This document shows positions 14,374-25,054 of a stretch of 59,187 nt of DNA, one piece after another. The stretch comes from Bacteroidota bacterium (GTDB lineage Bacteria > Bacteroidota > Bacteroidia > Bacteroidales > GCA-2711565). Position 1 is the first letter of the stretch. Each line of letters opens with the position of its first letter. The stretch covers positions 1 to 59,187 of the forward strand of contig PIVJ01000007.1 of NCBI GenBank assembly GCA_003353955.1, read 5' to 3'. Made by a program: the position numbers and the translations under genes. A model generated the notes under the pieces. The model had not been told where the DNA came from. It did no database searches and saw only the letters and a program-made list of their open reading frames with translations.

Positions 14374-16440
14374 CACGGATTTTCACGGTTAAAAACGCAC
14401 CGTACTTTTAAGAGTAGGTAGCTCCTTCAAAAACCAGTTGTTTGTCATTTAGCCAAGGCATTTTTGATTCTTTAAACTTATCCATATTTTCAAGAAGCAT
14501 TGGCAGGTTTCTTTTCTTTTTCAATTTTACTGTTATTTTCTTCCCACTTATTTCTACAGCAGCCGGGGTTGAAATAAATTTTTCATATATGCTCTGTGAA
14601 GTCATATGGGAGTAACCTTCCAGATCAAGCGCAAAGAGACGATCAATGTTATGTGCCAATATACTCATCGTCAGATCAAAATCAACTTTTATGACCATTG
14701 AAGACGATACCTTGTTGAGGTGAAAGAATTCAATTTGTTCTGATATTACTTTTTCCACCAACCACCTTTTGGCATATTTCCTGACAATTTCATTTATGCT
14801 TTTCTCAAAATCATTTGTGATGATTATCGCAGGCTTTATCTTGCCGTTTCCTGTAATATATATTTGCCTGATATCTTTACCATAGCCTTTAAGGTACAGC
14901 GTTTGTTCATAAACCTTTATTGTCCTGTTTTTATTCCCGGGCTGTTCCACGCTTATTTTCTTCCATTCCTTGTTTGGGATGTTTCTAATTTCTTCCACAA
15001 GCTTTACGCCCCGTCTTCGGATAGTAATGAATTTCACATTGTTGCCATCAAGTTTCCCCAAGTTCTTATAATTGGTGAACTTGCTGTCAAAAACAATGTA
15101 TTTCAAAGGATAGCCCCCTTGTTCACCATTCCTGTAAAAGTCCAAAAACTCCAAAACGGTATCGCTCTCGTTTTTGTGTTTTACATCAGTCCTGCCATAA
15201 TCTATTATCCCTGTGTCCGGGTCATGGGCCAAAACTGCAAGCATGCTCGCAAGTGCTTTGTTTCGTTTTCCTGCCCAATTGTTCTCAAACTGGTCATCAT
15301 CACCCCAGTAAGGTATCGTGGTGAAGTCAAGGTTGACAGTATCTCCAAGCAAACCCAGTTTAAGCCAGGTTTTGTGCATTTGTTTTAGAAAATCAATATT
15401 CATGTCCCTGGTTACCCGATCAGAATAAGAAGAGAACCAACTTGTTTTGGGAAGTACATTTAAGCCGGCAAACAAGCCCGAACCCCTATCCATACACCAC
15501 ATGTCATCTGAGCTGTAACGCCTGATATCCGACAATTTCAACGCCAAAAAAGACATGATTGACTGCATTCGATCTAAAGACTTTGTTTGTGGATAAGAGC
15601 TGCTGCTGATTATATTATCAATGCCATATTGCCTGATGTAGGGCAAAAAACACAGAAGACCTCCCGAGGAAGTTTTGAAATTTTCTTCGCCAAAAGATAA
15701 AACAGAAGCTTTTGCGGCTTTGATTACCACTTTCTCCAACTGGTGCTTTTCTTGCTTGTTGCGCTTTGGAAGTCTTGCGAAGCCATCTTTTTTGAGCATC
15801 AGGTAAATGGTGTTCTCAGCAATTTTATGACCCATTGCGTCCAAACTGATTTTGATGTCTTCAATGGAAAAATTCTTTTTTCGCAACCTCAAAACAATCT
15901 CACTAATAGTATTGTCATCACCTACTTTGGGTCGACCTGGTTTTTTTGAGACAAAAAATGGGTTGGTAAAACCCCTATTGTTGATTGTGTTGTTAAAATC
16001 AGAAACAATAGATGTAAATGCTCTATAGGTATAGCCAAATTCCCTGGCTACATCTTTTGCTTTTTTCTTTTCAACAAAATACATTCTTAGAGCTTCATAT
16101 TGTTTATGGGATACAGAAACGGGCTGCAGAAAAAAATTCAGGCTATCCATATATACGGTGTATTTCAGTAGTGGTAAAAGTAATACTATTTTGTTAAATA
16201 CACACACGATTTTCATAAAATTTATTTAGATGCTGATTATGTACGTTTTAAGACACTTTCTTGTATTATTGGATTTGCAACACAGATTGGATGTATTGTA
16301 ATAATGACGCATTTACACCATATCTAAAAACATAGACACAAAAAATCATCAAGTAACGATCACATTATCTGGTGTATATAAAGACGGAAGTCTGTTTGGC
16401 GCAGCTTAGGTACGGCTAATTATAGTCGTGAAAATCCGTG
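14374..16440. mobile_element. Complete 2067-bp insertion sequence
   Basis: The ends are perfect 14-bp inverted repeats, CACGGATTTTCACG (14374-14387) and its complement (16427-16440), with CCGTAC further inside also repeated in inverted form. The element encodes one DDE transposase on the minus strand and is flanked by a 5-bp duplication. Size, single ORF, long transposase and 5-bp duplication fit the IS4 superfamily, IS1634-like group. It interrupts a DnaQ-like exonuclease gene and appears intact. Confidence 0.88.
14408..16150 (-). CDS. DDE transposase, IS4/IS1634-like
   Basis: The 580-aa protein has an N-terminal helix-turn-helix region (KAKDVAREFGYTYRAF and PGRPKVGDDN) and a DDE core: first Asp in LDFTTIPYWGDDD, second in IVFDSKFTNY, and Glu in YAKRWLVEKVISEQ, which resembles the Y(2)R(3)E(6)K signature. 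I placed the start at M(DSLNFFLQP) at 16150; the frame stays open to 16216, but the extra 22 residues look like leader sequence. No stop or frameshift interrupts it, so the element may be active. Confidence 0.88.
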   Translation of the reverse strand: MDSLNFFLQPVSVSHKQYEALRMYFVEKKKAKDVAREFGYTYRAFTSIVSDFNNTINNRGFTNPFFVSKKPGRPKVGDDNTISEIVLRLRKKNFSIEDIKISLDAMGHKIAENTIYLMLKKDGFARLPKRNKQEKHQLEKVVIKAAKASVLSFGEENFKTSSGGLLCFLPYIRQYGIDNIISSSSYPQTKSLDRMQSIMSFLALKLSDIRRYSSDDMWCMDRGSGLFAGLNVLPKTSWFSSYSDRVTRDMNIDFLKQMHKTWLKLGLLGDTVNLDFTTIPYWGDDDQFENNWAGKRNKALASMLAVLAHDPDTGIIDYGRTDVKHKNESDTVLEFLDFYRNGEQGGYPLKYIVFDSKFTNYKNLGKLDGNNVKFITIRRRGVKLVEEIRNIPNKEWKKISVEQPGNKNRTIKVYEQTLYLKGYGKDIRQIYITGNGKIKPAIIITNDFEKSINEIVRKYAKRWLVEKVISEQIEFFHLNKVSSSMVIKVDFDLTMSILAHNIDRLFALDLEGYSHMTSQSIYEKFISTPAAVEISGKKITVKLKKKRNLPMLLENMDKFKESKMPWLNDKQLVFEGATYS

Positions 16441-16445
16441 ATAAT
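16441..16445. repeat. Target site duplication, right copy
   Basis: ATAAT immediately after the right inverted repeat, identical to 14369-14373. Confidence 0.8.
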
Positions 16446-16552
16446 TGATGAATTTTCTTCCCTAATAAATCCTGAGCGAAAAACCCATTTCAAATTCGAA
16501 ACTCACAGGCATCAATAATAAAATGGTTCAAGATGAACCTAAACTTTCTTTT

Positions 16553-16708
16553 AATCAGTGAGACCTTGATTTTGTGAAACAAAATTAATTAGGCGAAGTG
16601 ATCCTGAGTGAAGTCGAAGAGTCTTGTGGGTTATATTCCCCGCCCCTTGTGCGGGATAAAATAGAATCCATCATGATAGCCCGTCCGCTTGCGGCGGGGA
16701 GCTTCATT
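16553..16708. repeat. Interspersed repeat, copy 1
   Basis: This ~156-bp unit runs from AATCAGTGAGAC to GAGCTTCATT and recurs at 25692-25850 and 49469-49627. It holds three hairpin-forming blocks: the CCTGAGTGAAGTCGAAG core, a CGCCCCTTGTGCGGG block, and CCCGTCCGCTTGCGGCGGGG. Its right end (TTAA at 16707-16710) overlaps the stop codon of rnr, and its left end abuts the exonuclease remnant. It carries no gene. Confidence 0.85.
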
Positions 16709-18860
16709 AAATCAATTCAAAATCTATTTGTTTCTTTGCCAAATCTATTCTTTTAACAAAGATATTTACCCGATCACCTAATTTGTATTTTTGGCCGGAA
16801 TGTTGCCCAATGACCTGATAATTATCTTCATCTAAATAATAAAAATCATCTCTCATATCCTTTAATCGTACCATGCCCTCACATTTATTATCTTCTATTT
16901 CTACATAAAGCCCCCATTTACTAACTCCTGAAATCAAGCCACTAAATTTTTTTCCGATTTTATCAAGCATAAATTCTGCCTGTTTATATTTAATGGAGCT
17001 GCGCTCAGCCTTTTCGGCCAATCGTTCTTGTTCCGAGGAGTGCACACACATTTTTTCGTACTCATTTTGGTTAACAGACGATTTGCCGTTTAAGTACCAC
17101 TCAAGAATACGATGGGTAATTAAATCAGGGTAACGACGGATAGGTGATGTAAAGTGAGAATAGTAGGGGAATGCCAATCCATAATGCCCAATATTTTGTG
17201 TTGAATACTCAGCTTTTGACATGGTTCTTACCGCAATGGTTTCAATCATGTTTTCCTCTCCTTTTCCTCGGATGTTTTGTAATAATTGGTTGAAAGATTC
17301 TGCCAGATTTAAGCGCGAGTTTATATTCAGTGAATACCCGAGCTTACTCACAAATTGAATAAAAGTGCTTAGTTTTTCAGGATTGGGTTCATCATGAACC
17401 CGATAAATAAATGTTTTTGCTTTTTCTTTGGAATTTGTTTTTCCAATGAGCTCTGCTACCTTACGGTTAGCCAATAACATAAAATCCTCAATTAAGCGAT
17501 TTGAGTCCTTTTGTTCTTTGACATAAACACTTAAAGGTTTTCCATCATCATCAAGTTTAAATCTTACATCCTGAGATCGGAAATTTATCGACCCATTCCG
17601 AAATCGGTTTTTGCGTAATATTTTCGCAAGCTGGTTAAGAATCGTAATTTCTTTAACGAATTCCCCACTTTGTGATTCTAAGATTTCTTGTGCTTCATCG
17701 TAGGTAAATCTCCGATTAGAGTTGATCACGGTTTTACCAAACCATTGATTTATTATATTGGCCTTGGTGTCCATTTCAAAAACCGCCGAAAAACAAAGTT
17801 TTTCTTCGTTTGGGCGGAGTGAACACACCCCGTTAGATAATACTTCCGGCAACATCGGAATTACACGATCTACCAAATAAATTGAAGTAGCCCGAGTATA
17901 TGCCTCTTTATCAATTATTGATTTTGGTGTTACATAATGAGAAACATCAGCGATATGAACTCCAATTTCCCAATTTCCAGATTTTAGTTTTCGCAACGAA
18001 AGTGCATCATCAAAATCCTTGGCATCCAAGGGGTCAATTGTAAAAGTCACAACTGTTCTAAAATCTCTTCTGGCCTTTATTTCTTTATCAGAAATGGAAG
18101 CTGGAATTCTCCCGGCATCTTGCTCTACCTTTTCAGGAAATTGTAATGGAAAATCATATTCGGCCAAAATCGATTGCATTTCTACCTCATTCAAGCCGGG
18201 CATTCCTAATATCTGTGTAACCTCACCAAAAGGATTTTTAGATTGTTCGGGCCACTCGGTTATTTTAACTATTACTTTTTCTCCGTTTTTTGCCCCATTT
18301 AATTTTGAGCTTGGCACAAAAACATGAACAGAAATGGTACTATTGTCAGGTATTAAAAAGGCAAAATTCTTTGATATTTCAATACTTCCTACATAATTTT
18401 TCTTGGTTCTTTTAAGGACTTCGGTTATCTGGCCTTCAATCTTCCTGCCCTTGCGTTGCGGAAATAATGATACTTTTACATGGTCACCACCCAGCGCATG
18501 AGCCGTGTTATTGGCGGCAATAAAGATGTCATCACCACCCTCATCTAAAATAATATAAGCCTTACCTGTTTGCTTCATATCAACAATTCCTGTAACACTG
18601 GTATATTTGTTACTGAACTTTTTAAAATTCTCCAGGTTTGATTTGTACTTACCCGGCTTAACTTCAATGATTTCTCCGCCATCAGCCATTTCTCTTAAAG
18701 TTGCAGCTACCAAATCTTTGCTTGCTCTATCTCTTATATTCAGTTGTCCGGAAATTTGCTTATAATTAAATGGTCGGTATGGATTTTTATTGAAAACACC
18801 TAAAATGCTCGCAATAAATGTACCTTTCCACTTGGTTTTCTTTTTAGAAGATTTAGCCAT
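16707..18860 (-). CDS. rnr: Ribonuclease R
   Basis: The 717-aa protein has an N-terminal winged-helix region (about 10-70), cold-shock domains, the RNB catalytic domain with the metal-binding Asp cluster DPLDAKDFDDA (about 275-286), and a C-terminal S1 domain (WGLYVEIEDNKCEGMVRL onward). It degrades structured RNA 3' to 5' in the cytoplasm. Length is normal for RNase R and longer than RNase II. The gene starts 26 bases downstream of the ABC ATPase stop, and its own stop overlaps the end of repeat copy 1. Confidence 0.94.
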   Translation of the reverse strand: MAKSSKKKTKWKGTFIASILGVFNKNPYRPFNYKQISGQLNIRDRASKDLVAATLREMADGGEIIEVKPGKYKSNLENFKKFSNKYTSVTGIVDMKQTGKAYIILDEGGDDIFIAANNTAHALGGDHVKVSLFPQRKGRKIEGQITEVLKRTKKNYVGSIEISKNFAFLIPDNSTISVHVFVPSSKLNGAKNGEKVIVKITEWPEQSKNPFGEVTQILGMPGLNEVEMQSILAEYDFPLQFPEKVEQDAGRIPASISDKEIKARRDFRTVVTFTIDPLDAKDFDDALSLRKLKSGNWEIGVHIADVSHYVTPKSIIDKEAYTRATSIYLVDRVIPMLPEVLSNGVCSLRPNEEKLCFSAVFEMDTKANIINQWFGKTVINSNRRFTYDEAQEILESQSGEFVKEITILNQLAKILRKNRFRNGSINFRSQDVRFKLDDDGKPLSVYVKEQKDSNRLIEDFMLLANRKVAELIGKTNSKEKAKTFIYRVHDEPNPEKLSTFIQFVSKLGYSLNINSRLNLAESFNQLLQNIRGKGEENMIETIAVRTMSKAEYSTQNIGHYGLAFPYYSHFTSPIRRYPDLITHRILEWYLNGKSSVNQNEYEKMCVHSSEQERLAEKAERSSIKYKQAEFMLDKIGKKFSGLISGVSKWGLYVEIEDNKCEGMVRLKDMRDDFYYLDEDNYQVIGQHSGQKYKLGDRVNIFVKRIDLAKKQIDFELI

Positions 18861-18886
18861 TAAAATATTTTTTCTTTAAAGATATA

Positions 18887-20611
18887 CTAATTCAGGCTTT
18901 TAGGTATAGCCTCAATCAACTTTATTGTATGCTCAGTCTGTGGATTGTTATAAATCTGGTCTGTGATACCAAGTTCCACTATTTTTCCATCTTTCATAAC
19001 AGCCATTCTATCCGACATAAATTTAACCACAGATAAATCGTGAGAAATGAAGATATAGGTTAAATGAAATTCTCTTTTAAGTTCATTTAAAAGATTTAAT
19101 ATTTCCGCTTGAATAGACACATCCAATGCAGATACAGATTCATCACAGATAATAAACTCAGGTTTTAATCCGAGTGCACGGGCAATACAAATTCGTTGGC
19201 GCTGCCCCCCCGAAAGTTCATGTGGATAACGATAAAAATGATCTTCATCAAGCTTAACCTTAAGTAGAAGCTCCATTGTTTTTTCTTTCCGCTCCTTAAT
19301 GTTGGAATATAATTCATGTACTATCATTGGTTCCATAATAGCCGGTCCTACCATTTTTCGAGGGTTAAGTGACGAATATGGATCCTGAAAAATGATCTGC
19401 ATTTTTTTTCTAAGACTCCTTAATTGTCTGGCAGATAATCTTCCAAGACTTGCTCCCTTATAAAATACTTCACCGCCTGTTGGAGAAATTAGGTGTAAAA
19501 TACTTCGCCCCAGGGTTGTTTTTCCACAACCTGATTCACCGACCAAACCAAGTGTTTCTGATTGAAAAACCTCCAAGCTAACGTCATCAACAGCACGAAC
19601 AATTTCTTTCGGTTTTCCCCAAAAGTTAGTTTTGGTGGTAAAATGAGTTTCTAGATTTTTAACCCCAATAACAGGCTCATGATGATTGAAGGTTTTAGAT
19701 AACTCTTTAGCGTTAATAGTTAAGGTTTTAAGATATTCTTCGACAGAATGTTCTTTCTCAGAATCAATAAAATCAGTAATTGTTGGCAGGCGTTTTAGGT
19801 TGATATCTAAACATGGACGACAAGCAAGAAGGCCTCTGGTATAAGGGTGTTTGGGCTTTTTAAATAAATCAATAATGCCTGCCGTTTCAACTATTTCTCC
19901 CCGATATATAATTAAAGCGCGATCGGCAATTTCGGAGATTACGCCCAAATCGTGTGAAATGAAAATAATGCTCATTCCATATTTTTTTTGCAGGGATTTT
20001 AGTAATTTCAAAATGGATTTTTGAACGCTTACGTCCAGTGCTGTTGTGGGCTCATCTGCTATCAATATATCAGGACTACACGAAATAGCCATGGCAATCA
20101 TTACCCGCTGTTTTTGCCCCCCTGAAATTTGATGTGGATACGAATGATATATACGTTCCGGTTTTGGCAAACGAACCTCTTTAAAAAGCTCCAGCGTTCG
20201 TTTTTCAGCCTCTTTCTTGGTAAGTTTTTGGTGGAGTATCAATGCTTCTGTTATTTGTTTTCCACAGTTTTTAACTGGATTTAGCGAAGTCATTGGTTCC
20301 TGAAAAATCATGGCAATTTTTGAAGCCCGATAATTTCTTAATTGATGTTCGCTTAATTTTAGAAAATCAACAGCCTCTTTTTTATCTTCGTAAATGATTT
20401 CTCCGGCCACAATTTTACCCGGAGGACTTTCAATAAGGTTCATAATCGAAAGAGCGGTAACCGATTTACCTGAGCCTGACTCTCCAACAACCCCTAGGGT
20501 TTCACCCCTGGATAATTCAAATGAAATATTCTTTACCGCCTTAATTGTACTTTTGCCGATGCAAAACTCAACAACAAGGTTTTTAACAGTCAGTATTGGT
20601 GTTTGGGTCAT
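18887..20611 (-). CDS. Peptide-type ABC transporter, double ATP-binding protein
   Basis: The 574-aa protein is a head-to-tail fusion of two nucleotide-binding domains of the DppD/DppF (OppD/OppF) type. The first has [16 protein letters not shown] and [11 protein letters not shown]; the second [17 protein letters not shown] and [10 protein letters not shown]. Both have the C-terminal oligopeptide-transporter extension. It would energise uptake of di- or oligopeptides, or similar solutes as with YejF or GsiA. The permease and binding-protein genes are not adjacent, so the substrate cannot be named. Confidence 0.9.
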   Translation of the reverse strand: MTQTPILTVKNLVVEFCIGKSTIKAVKNISFELSRGETLGVVGESGSGKSVTALSIMNLIESPPGKIVAGEIIYEDKKEAVDFLKLSEHQLRNYRASKIAMIFQEPMTSLNPVKNCGKQITEALILHQKLTKKEAEKRTLELFKEVRLPKPERIYHSYPHQISGGQKQRVMIAMAISCSPDILIADEPTTALDVSVQKSILKLLKSLQKKYGMSIIFISHDLGVISEIADRALIIYRGEIVETAGIIDLFKKPKHPYTRGLLACRPCLDINLKRLPTITDFIDSEKEHSVEEYLKTLTINAKELSKTFNHHEPVIGVKNLETHFTTKTNFWGKPKEIVRAVDDVSLEVFQSETLGLVGESGCGKTTLGRSILHLISPTGGEVFYKGASLGRLSARQLRSLRKKMQIIFQDPYSSLNPRKMVGPAIMEPMIVHELYSNIKERKEKTMELLLKVKLDEDHFYRYPHELSGGQRQRICIARALGLKPEFIICDESVSALDVSIQAEILNLLNELKREFHLTYIFISHDLSVVKFMSDRMAVMKDGKIVELGITDQIYNNPQTEHTIKLIEAIPKSLN

Positions 20612-20690
20612 AATATCAAAAAATCATCACCCAAAAGTATGCATAATCTGGTACTTTTTTGGATTGGGGGTATAAAAGAAAAAAACCATC

Positions 20691-21380
20691 ATGAATATGT
20701 TTTCCGACCTAATTTCATTGCTATTTCCTAAAATATGTTTTTCGTGTGGTGATAGCTTGTTCAAGAATGAAAAGATAATTTGTACCTCTTGTCATTATAA
20801 ATTACCTAAAACCAATTTTCATAAAAGCAATCATCATGCGGTTAGCGAGGTATTTTCCGGACGAATTAAGCTGAGCAACACAAGTGCATTTTTATATTTT
20901 GGTAAAAGGGGAAAAGTGCAAAATCTAATTCATCAATTCAAGTATAGAAAAAATAAAGAAATTGGAGTTTACCTGGGCAAACTGTATGCAATTGATTTGC
21001 AGGAAACGAATTGGATTAAAGATGTTGATCTTATAATTCCCATACCCCTACATCATTCAAAATTAAAAGTGCGAGGCTTTAACCAAAGTGAGGAATTTGC
21101 CAATGGCTTATCTCATATTTTGGATGTACCCGTATGCACCAATAATTTGATAAGGGTAAGAAAATCAGAAACGCAAACCCTAAAAAGTCGATACAAAAGA
21201 TGGGAAAATGTTAGCGGTATTTTTGAATTAACAACGATTGAAGAAATATATAATAAGCACATTTTATTAGTAGATGATGTGATAACTACGGGAGCAACAA
21301 TAGAGGCAGCAGCCGAGGAGTTACTTAGGGCATCAGGAGTGAAAGTAAGTGTTGTTGCATTGGCTTTTACTACTATCTGA
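20691..21380 (+). CDS. ComF-family phosphoribosyltransferase-like protein
   Basis: The 229-aa protein has an N-terminal zinc finger with paired cysteines (CFSCGD, CTSCHY) and a type I phosphoribosyltransferase domain ending in LLVDDVITTGATIE, the PRPP-binding motif. The family includes ComFC, needed for DNA uptake in competent bacteria. No other competence gene is nearby. It ends overlapping by 8 bp the convergent lamin-tail protein gene. Confidence 0.9.
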   Translation: MNMFSDLISLLFPKICFSCGDSLFKNEKIICTSCHYKLPKTNFHKSNHHAVSEVFSGRIKLSNTSAFLYFGKRGKVQNLIHQFKYRKNKEIGVYLGKLYAIDLQETNWIKDVDLIIPIPLHHSKLKVRGFNQSEEFANGLSHILDVPVCTNNLIRVRKSETQTLKSRYKRWENVSGIFELTTIEEIYNKHILLVDDVITTGATIEAAAEELLRASGVKVSVVALAFTTI

Positions 21381-23994
21381 AATTCTCTCCCAAAACTGCT
21401 GTCTTTTTGTATTGCTCAACCCTGCCGTTTAAATCAAATACTTCAATATAAATAATGTAAATTCCGATGGGCGCTTTTTCATTATTTTCATCAAACCCAT
21501 TCCATGAAAAAGTCCCTTTGGTTCCGAGTAATTCATTTTTCACAATATGTTTCACCGGCACACCAGCCGAATTAAAAATAATGATATTTGATGTAAGTCC
21601 GGCCTGATTAAATTGATATTCTATTTGCAACAAATCTTCAATACCATCATTATTTGGAGTAAATATTTTCGGACTAACCAGTATCGGGTCATTAATATTT
21701 TTGTTTTCACTATACTGTGAATTTTGATAGGCGGGTGTTCCAAATCCGGATTCAAAAGAAGCAGAATTCCAGTTTGATTTTTCAAGTGATGGGCGATCGA
21801 AATTAATCCGCTCAAGTGCCACGCCCTCAGTAAAATTTAATAATGGATAATGCATGCTTTCACTATATTCCACCAAATCAATAATTTCTGTTTTTTGCTT
21901 GCTAATAGTAATAATCCCACCATCATTATTTAACGTCCCCAGGGTTGGCACAAGTATAAAATTATTTTGGTTCTTTGTGAAGTATTGATCTTTTACTTTG
22001 TCAGGCGATTTTGTTAAAATATAATATTCTTCGGGATAACACATCTTCGATTGTGATACTATTGGCGCACAGCTAGTATCTGAAGGATGTGGGAAATTAC
22101 TCTTAATAACACAAACTTCCAAATATTTCAAATCCAATATTTTATCCGACCGATTATATATTTCGATGTATTCTTCCCCTTGATTTAGTGGCCTAAACAA
22201 TAATTCGTTGATGACGATATCATAAGCTGAGGTAAGATCTGGAATACTAAATTGAAAAAACTGATCATTTGTCATTGTGATGCCAAGACAGTTTTTAACT
22301 AAAGAACTTATTTTTAAAGTATATGTACCGTTTTTTAAAAATGGAGTTTCAAACTCAAGGCTTACTATTTTATTGTTATTATCTGGAAAATTGATTTTAT
22401 GAGGAAAATCCCCTGTTTCGATTATCTCGTATAAATGGTAATCCGTAATCGACAAACTATCCATATTCATTGAATATTCAATCAAGATACTTGTGTCACC
22501 CAAAAGCTCACTTGAAATAATTGAGGGTGATGGCTTGTTAATAGTATTAACAGAATTGGGTTGACCGGGGCTTCCACCATCAGGATTGGTCGAGTATGAC
22601 CAATTGTCTGCTCCTAAACAATAACTTGTAGGATCAATTTGTTCGAGCGACCAGCCCCCGGACTCTTTTTCTTCATCTGCAAATTGAGATGCTTGATATA
22701 AAAATGACGAAATCACCTTTTCTTTATCATTCCAAATTTCTATCTGGCTACCCGAATTCGGCAATAAGAAACTTGAAAAAGAATAAACACTCCCAAATTT
22801 TAACAATAACTCTTTGGAACTATGGCTGCATAATATTAAATAAGAATTCTTTGGTAAAGTTACTTCTTCAAATTCTTTTACTGATCCGTTAATTTTAAGA
22901 ACCCAATTATTTAAGTTGAGATCAAACGAAGTTAAATTTATTATCTCAAGATATTCTGTCTCAGGCAATCCTACTGCCGGGCTTGGATCAGCTAATATTT
23001 CATTTATTTGTACATCATTAAGTTTGGGCTCAAAGTAGAAAAATTCCATTACCTTGAGCACCATTTGATTCTTATTAAGATCTTCAATATTACTGATACT
23101 GAGGGTATGTGTTATTCCGTTTTCGAAAGCAATTGGAAAAAATAAAGTGACTCTATTTCCCATTTCATTAATTTGAACCAACTCTGGATGTCCAACTTCT
23201 TTATCAACAAAATAATTATTAGCATTTAATGCATTATCAATGAAAATAGCTTCTGAATATTGAATTTCAATTTTATTGGCTGAAATAGCTTTTATCCATT
23301 CAATAACCGGAGGAGTAGCGTCAATTTGATTAGCCCCAATATAAACATTATCAAAATATATTTTCTTGCTATTACTGGCTGTGTATTTACAGCGAAAACC
23401 AAAATATTCAGAAGTTATTAAATTATTATCGTAACCATCGGCTTCCAAAACATAATCATTACTTTCGGGCTGAGCAGTATATATTTCCCACTCTCCATAT
23501 TCATCCCGCAATACTTTAATGTCAAGGGCAAAAGATCCGGATACTTTACCCTCGGTTCCGCGACAAATAGAAATAATACTTTGTCCCTCTTGTTTAAATA
23601 ATTCGATGGCATCGGCAGAGCCTGATTCACCAAATTGCAAAAAATAACCGAATAACTCATCTTCAAGATTTTCATTATTAGATGTTAAGTATACCCGGAC
23701 ATTATTATTTGCTGATGGACTAAAGGCCAGTTGAATAAAAAAATGCCACTCACAATCTTTAGCATAAGGGCTTTGAACATAAATCGTTGACACCCCTGCT
23801 TCCGGGGCATTTAGCTGTAATTGACCTGTACTGTTTATGATAAAATTATTTGTATCGCCAGCCCATAACTGATTCAACGACAGCTTGTCATCAGAAAAAT
23901 TATCTGATATTTGAGCTAGGCTAATTTGTGGGGAGCAAAACAATGCGAGCAGAAGGAAAAGCCATTGAAAGCCTATCCGGATTGTATTTGCCAT
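21373..23994 (-). CDS. Secreted lamin-tail-domain protein with C-terminal sorting-type domain
   Basis: The 873-aa protein has a signal peptide (about 1-27, ending SLAQ), an N-terminal jelly-roll-like region, Ig-like stretches, and two lamin-tail domains (starting near 330 at VQINEILADPSP and near 600 at IVINELLFRPLNQGEEYIEI). The end, SPKIFTPNNDGIEDLLQIEY through GIYIIYIEVFD, resembles the FlgD-like/gliding-type C-terminal modules of Bacteroidetes that direct type IX secretion or cell-surface display. Function is unknown; a surface or extracellular structural role is likely. Confidence 0.8.
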   Translation of the reverse strand: MANTIRIGFQWLFLLLALFCSPQISLAQISDNFSDDKLSLNQLWAGDTNNFIINSTGQLQLNAPEAGVSTIYVQSPYAKDCEWHFFIQLAFSPSANNNVRVYLTSNNENLEDELFGYFLQFGESGSADAIELFKQEGQSIISICRGTEGKVSGSFALDIKVLRDEYGEWEIYTAQPESNDYVLEADGYDNNLITSEYFGFRCKYTASNSKKIYFDNVYIGANQIDATPPVIEWIKAISANKIEIQYSEAIFIDNALNANNYFVDKEVGHPELVQINEMGNRVTLFFPIAFENGITHTLSISNIEDLNKNQMVLKVMEFFYFEPKLNDVQINEILADPSPAVGLPETEYLEIINLTSFDLNLNNWVLKINGSVKEFEEVTLPKNSYLILCSHSSKELLLKFGSVYSFSSFLLPNSGSQIEIWNDKEKVISSFLYQASQFADEEKESGGWSLEQIDPTSYCLGADNWSYSTNPDGGSPGQPNSVNTINKPSPSIISSELLGDTSILIEYSMNMDSLSITDYHLYEIIETGDFPHKINFPDNNNKIVSLEFETPFLKNGTYTLKISSLVKNCLGITMTNDQFFQFSIPDLTSAYDIVINELLFRPLNQGEEYIEIYNRSDKILDLKYLEVCVIKSNFPHPSDTSCAPIVSQSKMCYPEEYYILTKSPDKVKDQYFTKNQNNFILVPTLGTLNNDGGIITISKQKTEIIDLVEYSESMHYPLLNFTEGVALERINFDRPSLEKSNWNSASFESGFGTPAYQNSQYSENKNINDPILVSPKIFTPNNDGIEDLLQIEYQFNQAGLTSNIIIFNSAGVPVKHIVKNELLGTKGTFSWNGFDENNEKAPIGIYIIYIEVFDLNGRVEQYKKTAVLGENFR

Positions 23995-24121
23995 AAATTA
24001 TTTACATAATTGTTTATTTCAAGATGTTAAATATAGTATTTTTGCGGGGAAAAATCAAGAGTATGGTTTATATAAATACTTTACAGCCACACTAATATTT
24101 GATAATAATGATAAAACTGAG

Positions 24122-25048
24122 GTGAAAATTTATCATCATATCGACGACTTTAAGAAAGTTAAAAATCCAATAGTTACGATTGGAACCTTTGATGGAGTGC
24201 ATGCCGGGCATCAAAAAATTATAGAACGGATGCACAAAGAATCCAAAGAAATAAACGGAGAAACTGTTTTGTTAACTTTTTATCCTCACCCCAGGTTAGT
24301 AATTCATCCCGATAGCAAAAACCTCAAGTTTATTAATACCCAGAAGCGAAAAATAGATTTACTTGAAAAAACAGGAATTGACCACTTAATAATTATTGAA
24401 TTCACCCGCGAATTTTCTAAACTTACCTCAGCAGTTTTTGTTAAAGATTATCTGGTTGATAAAATAAAAACCCGGAAATTAATAATCGGATACGATCATC
24501 ATTTTGGAAAAAATCGTCTTGGCGATTTCTCAACCCTTTATGATTTGGCTCATAGATATGGCTTTGATGTTGAAAAAGTGTCCGCTCAGGATGTAGAAAA
24601 TATTGCTGTTAGTTCGACAAAAATAAGGAAAGCCCTAACCGAGGGAAAGGTAAGAAAGGCCAATTCGTTGCTTGGATATAATTATTCGATAACCGGTACT
24701 GTTGTAACCGGAAACAAAATTGGACGTACCATTGGGTTTCCTACGGCAAATATCGAGCTTGAGGATAAATTTAAATTAATTACTGCCAATGGTGTTTATG
24801 CTTGCCTGGTAGAATATGATGGAAACATTTATAAGGGAATGGAAAATATTGGTGTTCGACCGACTGTAAACAATAGCGACTTAACAATTGAGGTAAATAT
24901 TTTTGATTTTGATAAAGAAATCTATGGCGAAAATATTACTATCTTTTTCATTGATCGTATTCGTGATGAAGTTAAGTTTGAAAACCTGGAAGAACTTAGG
25001 AGGCAACTAATAAAGGATAAGGTCATAACGCTTAAACTGTTAAAATAG
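24122..25048 (+). CDS. ribF: Bifunctional riboflavin kinase / FAD synthetase
   Basis: The 308-aa protein has an N-terminal FMN adenylyltransferase domain (GTFDGVHAGHQKI near residue 21; VSSTKIRKAL near 162) and a C-terminal flavokinase domain (GNKIGRTIGFPTANI; GMENIGVRPTV). It converts riboflavin to FMN and then FAD. The start codon is GTG at 24122. TATTTTTG at 24037-24044 may be the -7 box. The RNase H gene follows 6 bases after the stop, suggesting one transcript. Confidence 0.95.
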   Translation: MKIYHHIDDFKKVKNPIVTIGTFDGVHAGHQKIIERMHKESKEINGETVLLTFYPHPRLVIHPDSKNLKFINTQKRKIDLLEKTGIDHLIIIEFTREFSKLTSAVFVKDYLVDKIKTRKLIIGYDHHFGKNRLGDFSTLYDLAHRYGFDVEKVSAQDVENIAVSSTKIRKALTEGKVRKANSLLGYNYSITGTVVTGNKIGRTIGFPTANIELEDKFKLITANGVYACLVEYDGNIYKGMENIGVRPTVNNSDLTIEVNIFDFDKEIYGENITIFFIDRIRDEVKFENLEELRRQLIKDKVITLKLLK

Positions 25049-25054
25049 GCCCTT

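Larger units (their letters stand above)
14276..16552 (+). pseudogene. DnaQ-like exonuclease remnant split by an IS
   Basis: The left part (14276-14373) reads VYEIIDVEITGLSPKTGRI, the exonuclease DEDD motif I region (usually IDIETTG). The right part (16441 on) resumes IIDEFSSLINPER, then needs a frameshift at an A-run near 16480 to continue PISNSKLTGINNKMVQDEPK, the next conserved block of the family. Removing the IS and one copy of the 5-bp duplication restores the reading frame across the junction. The gene then ends abruptly at a copy of the intergenic repeat at 16553. It has therefore suffered three hits: IS insertion, frameshift and loss of the 3' part. Confidence 0.75.

Noticed and set aside
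14864-15388. Plus-strand 174-codon frame
   Set aside because: It is a shadow of the IS transposase on the minus strand.
16217-16440. A further gene in the right end of the IS
   Set aside because: There is no open frame of useful length; it is the leader and terminal repeat of the element.
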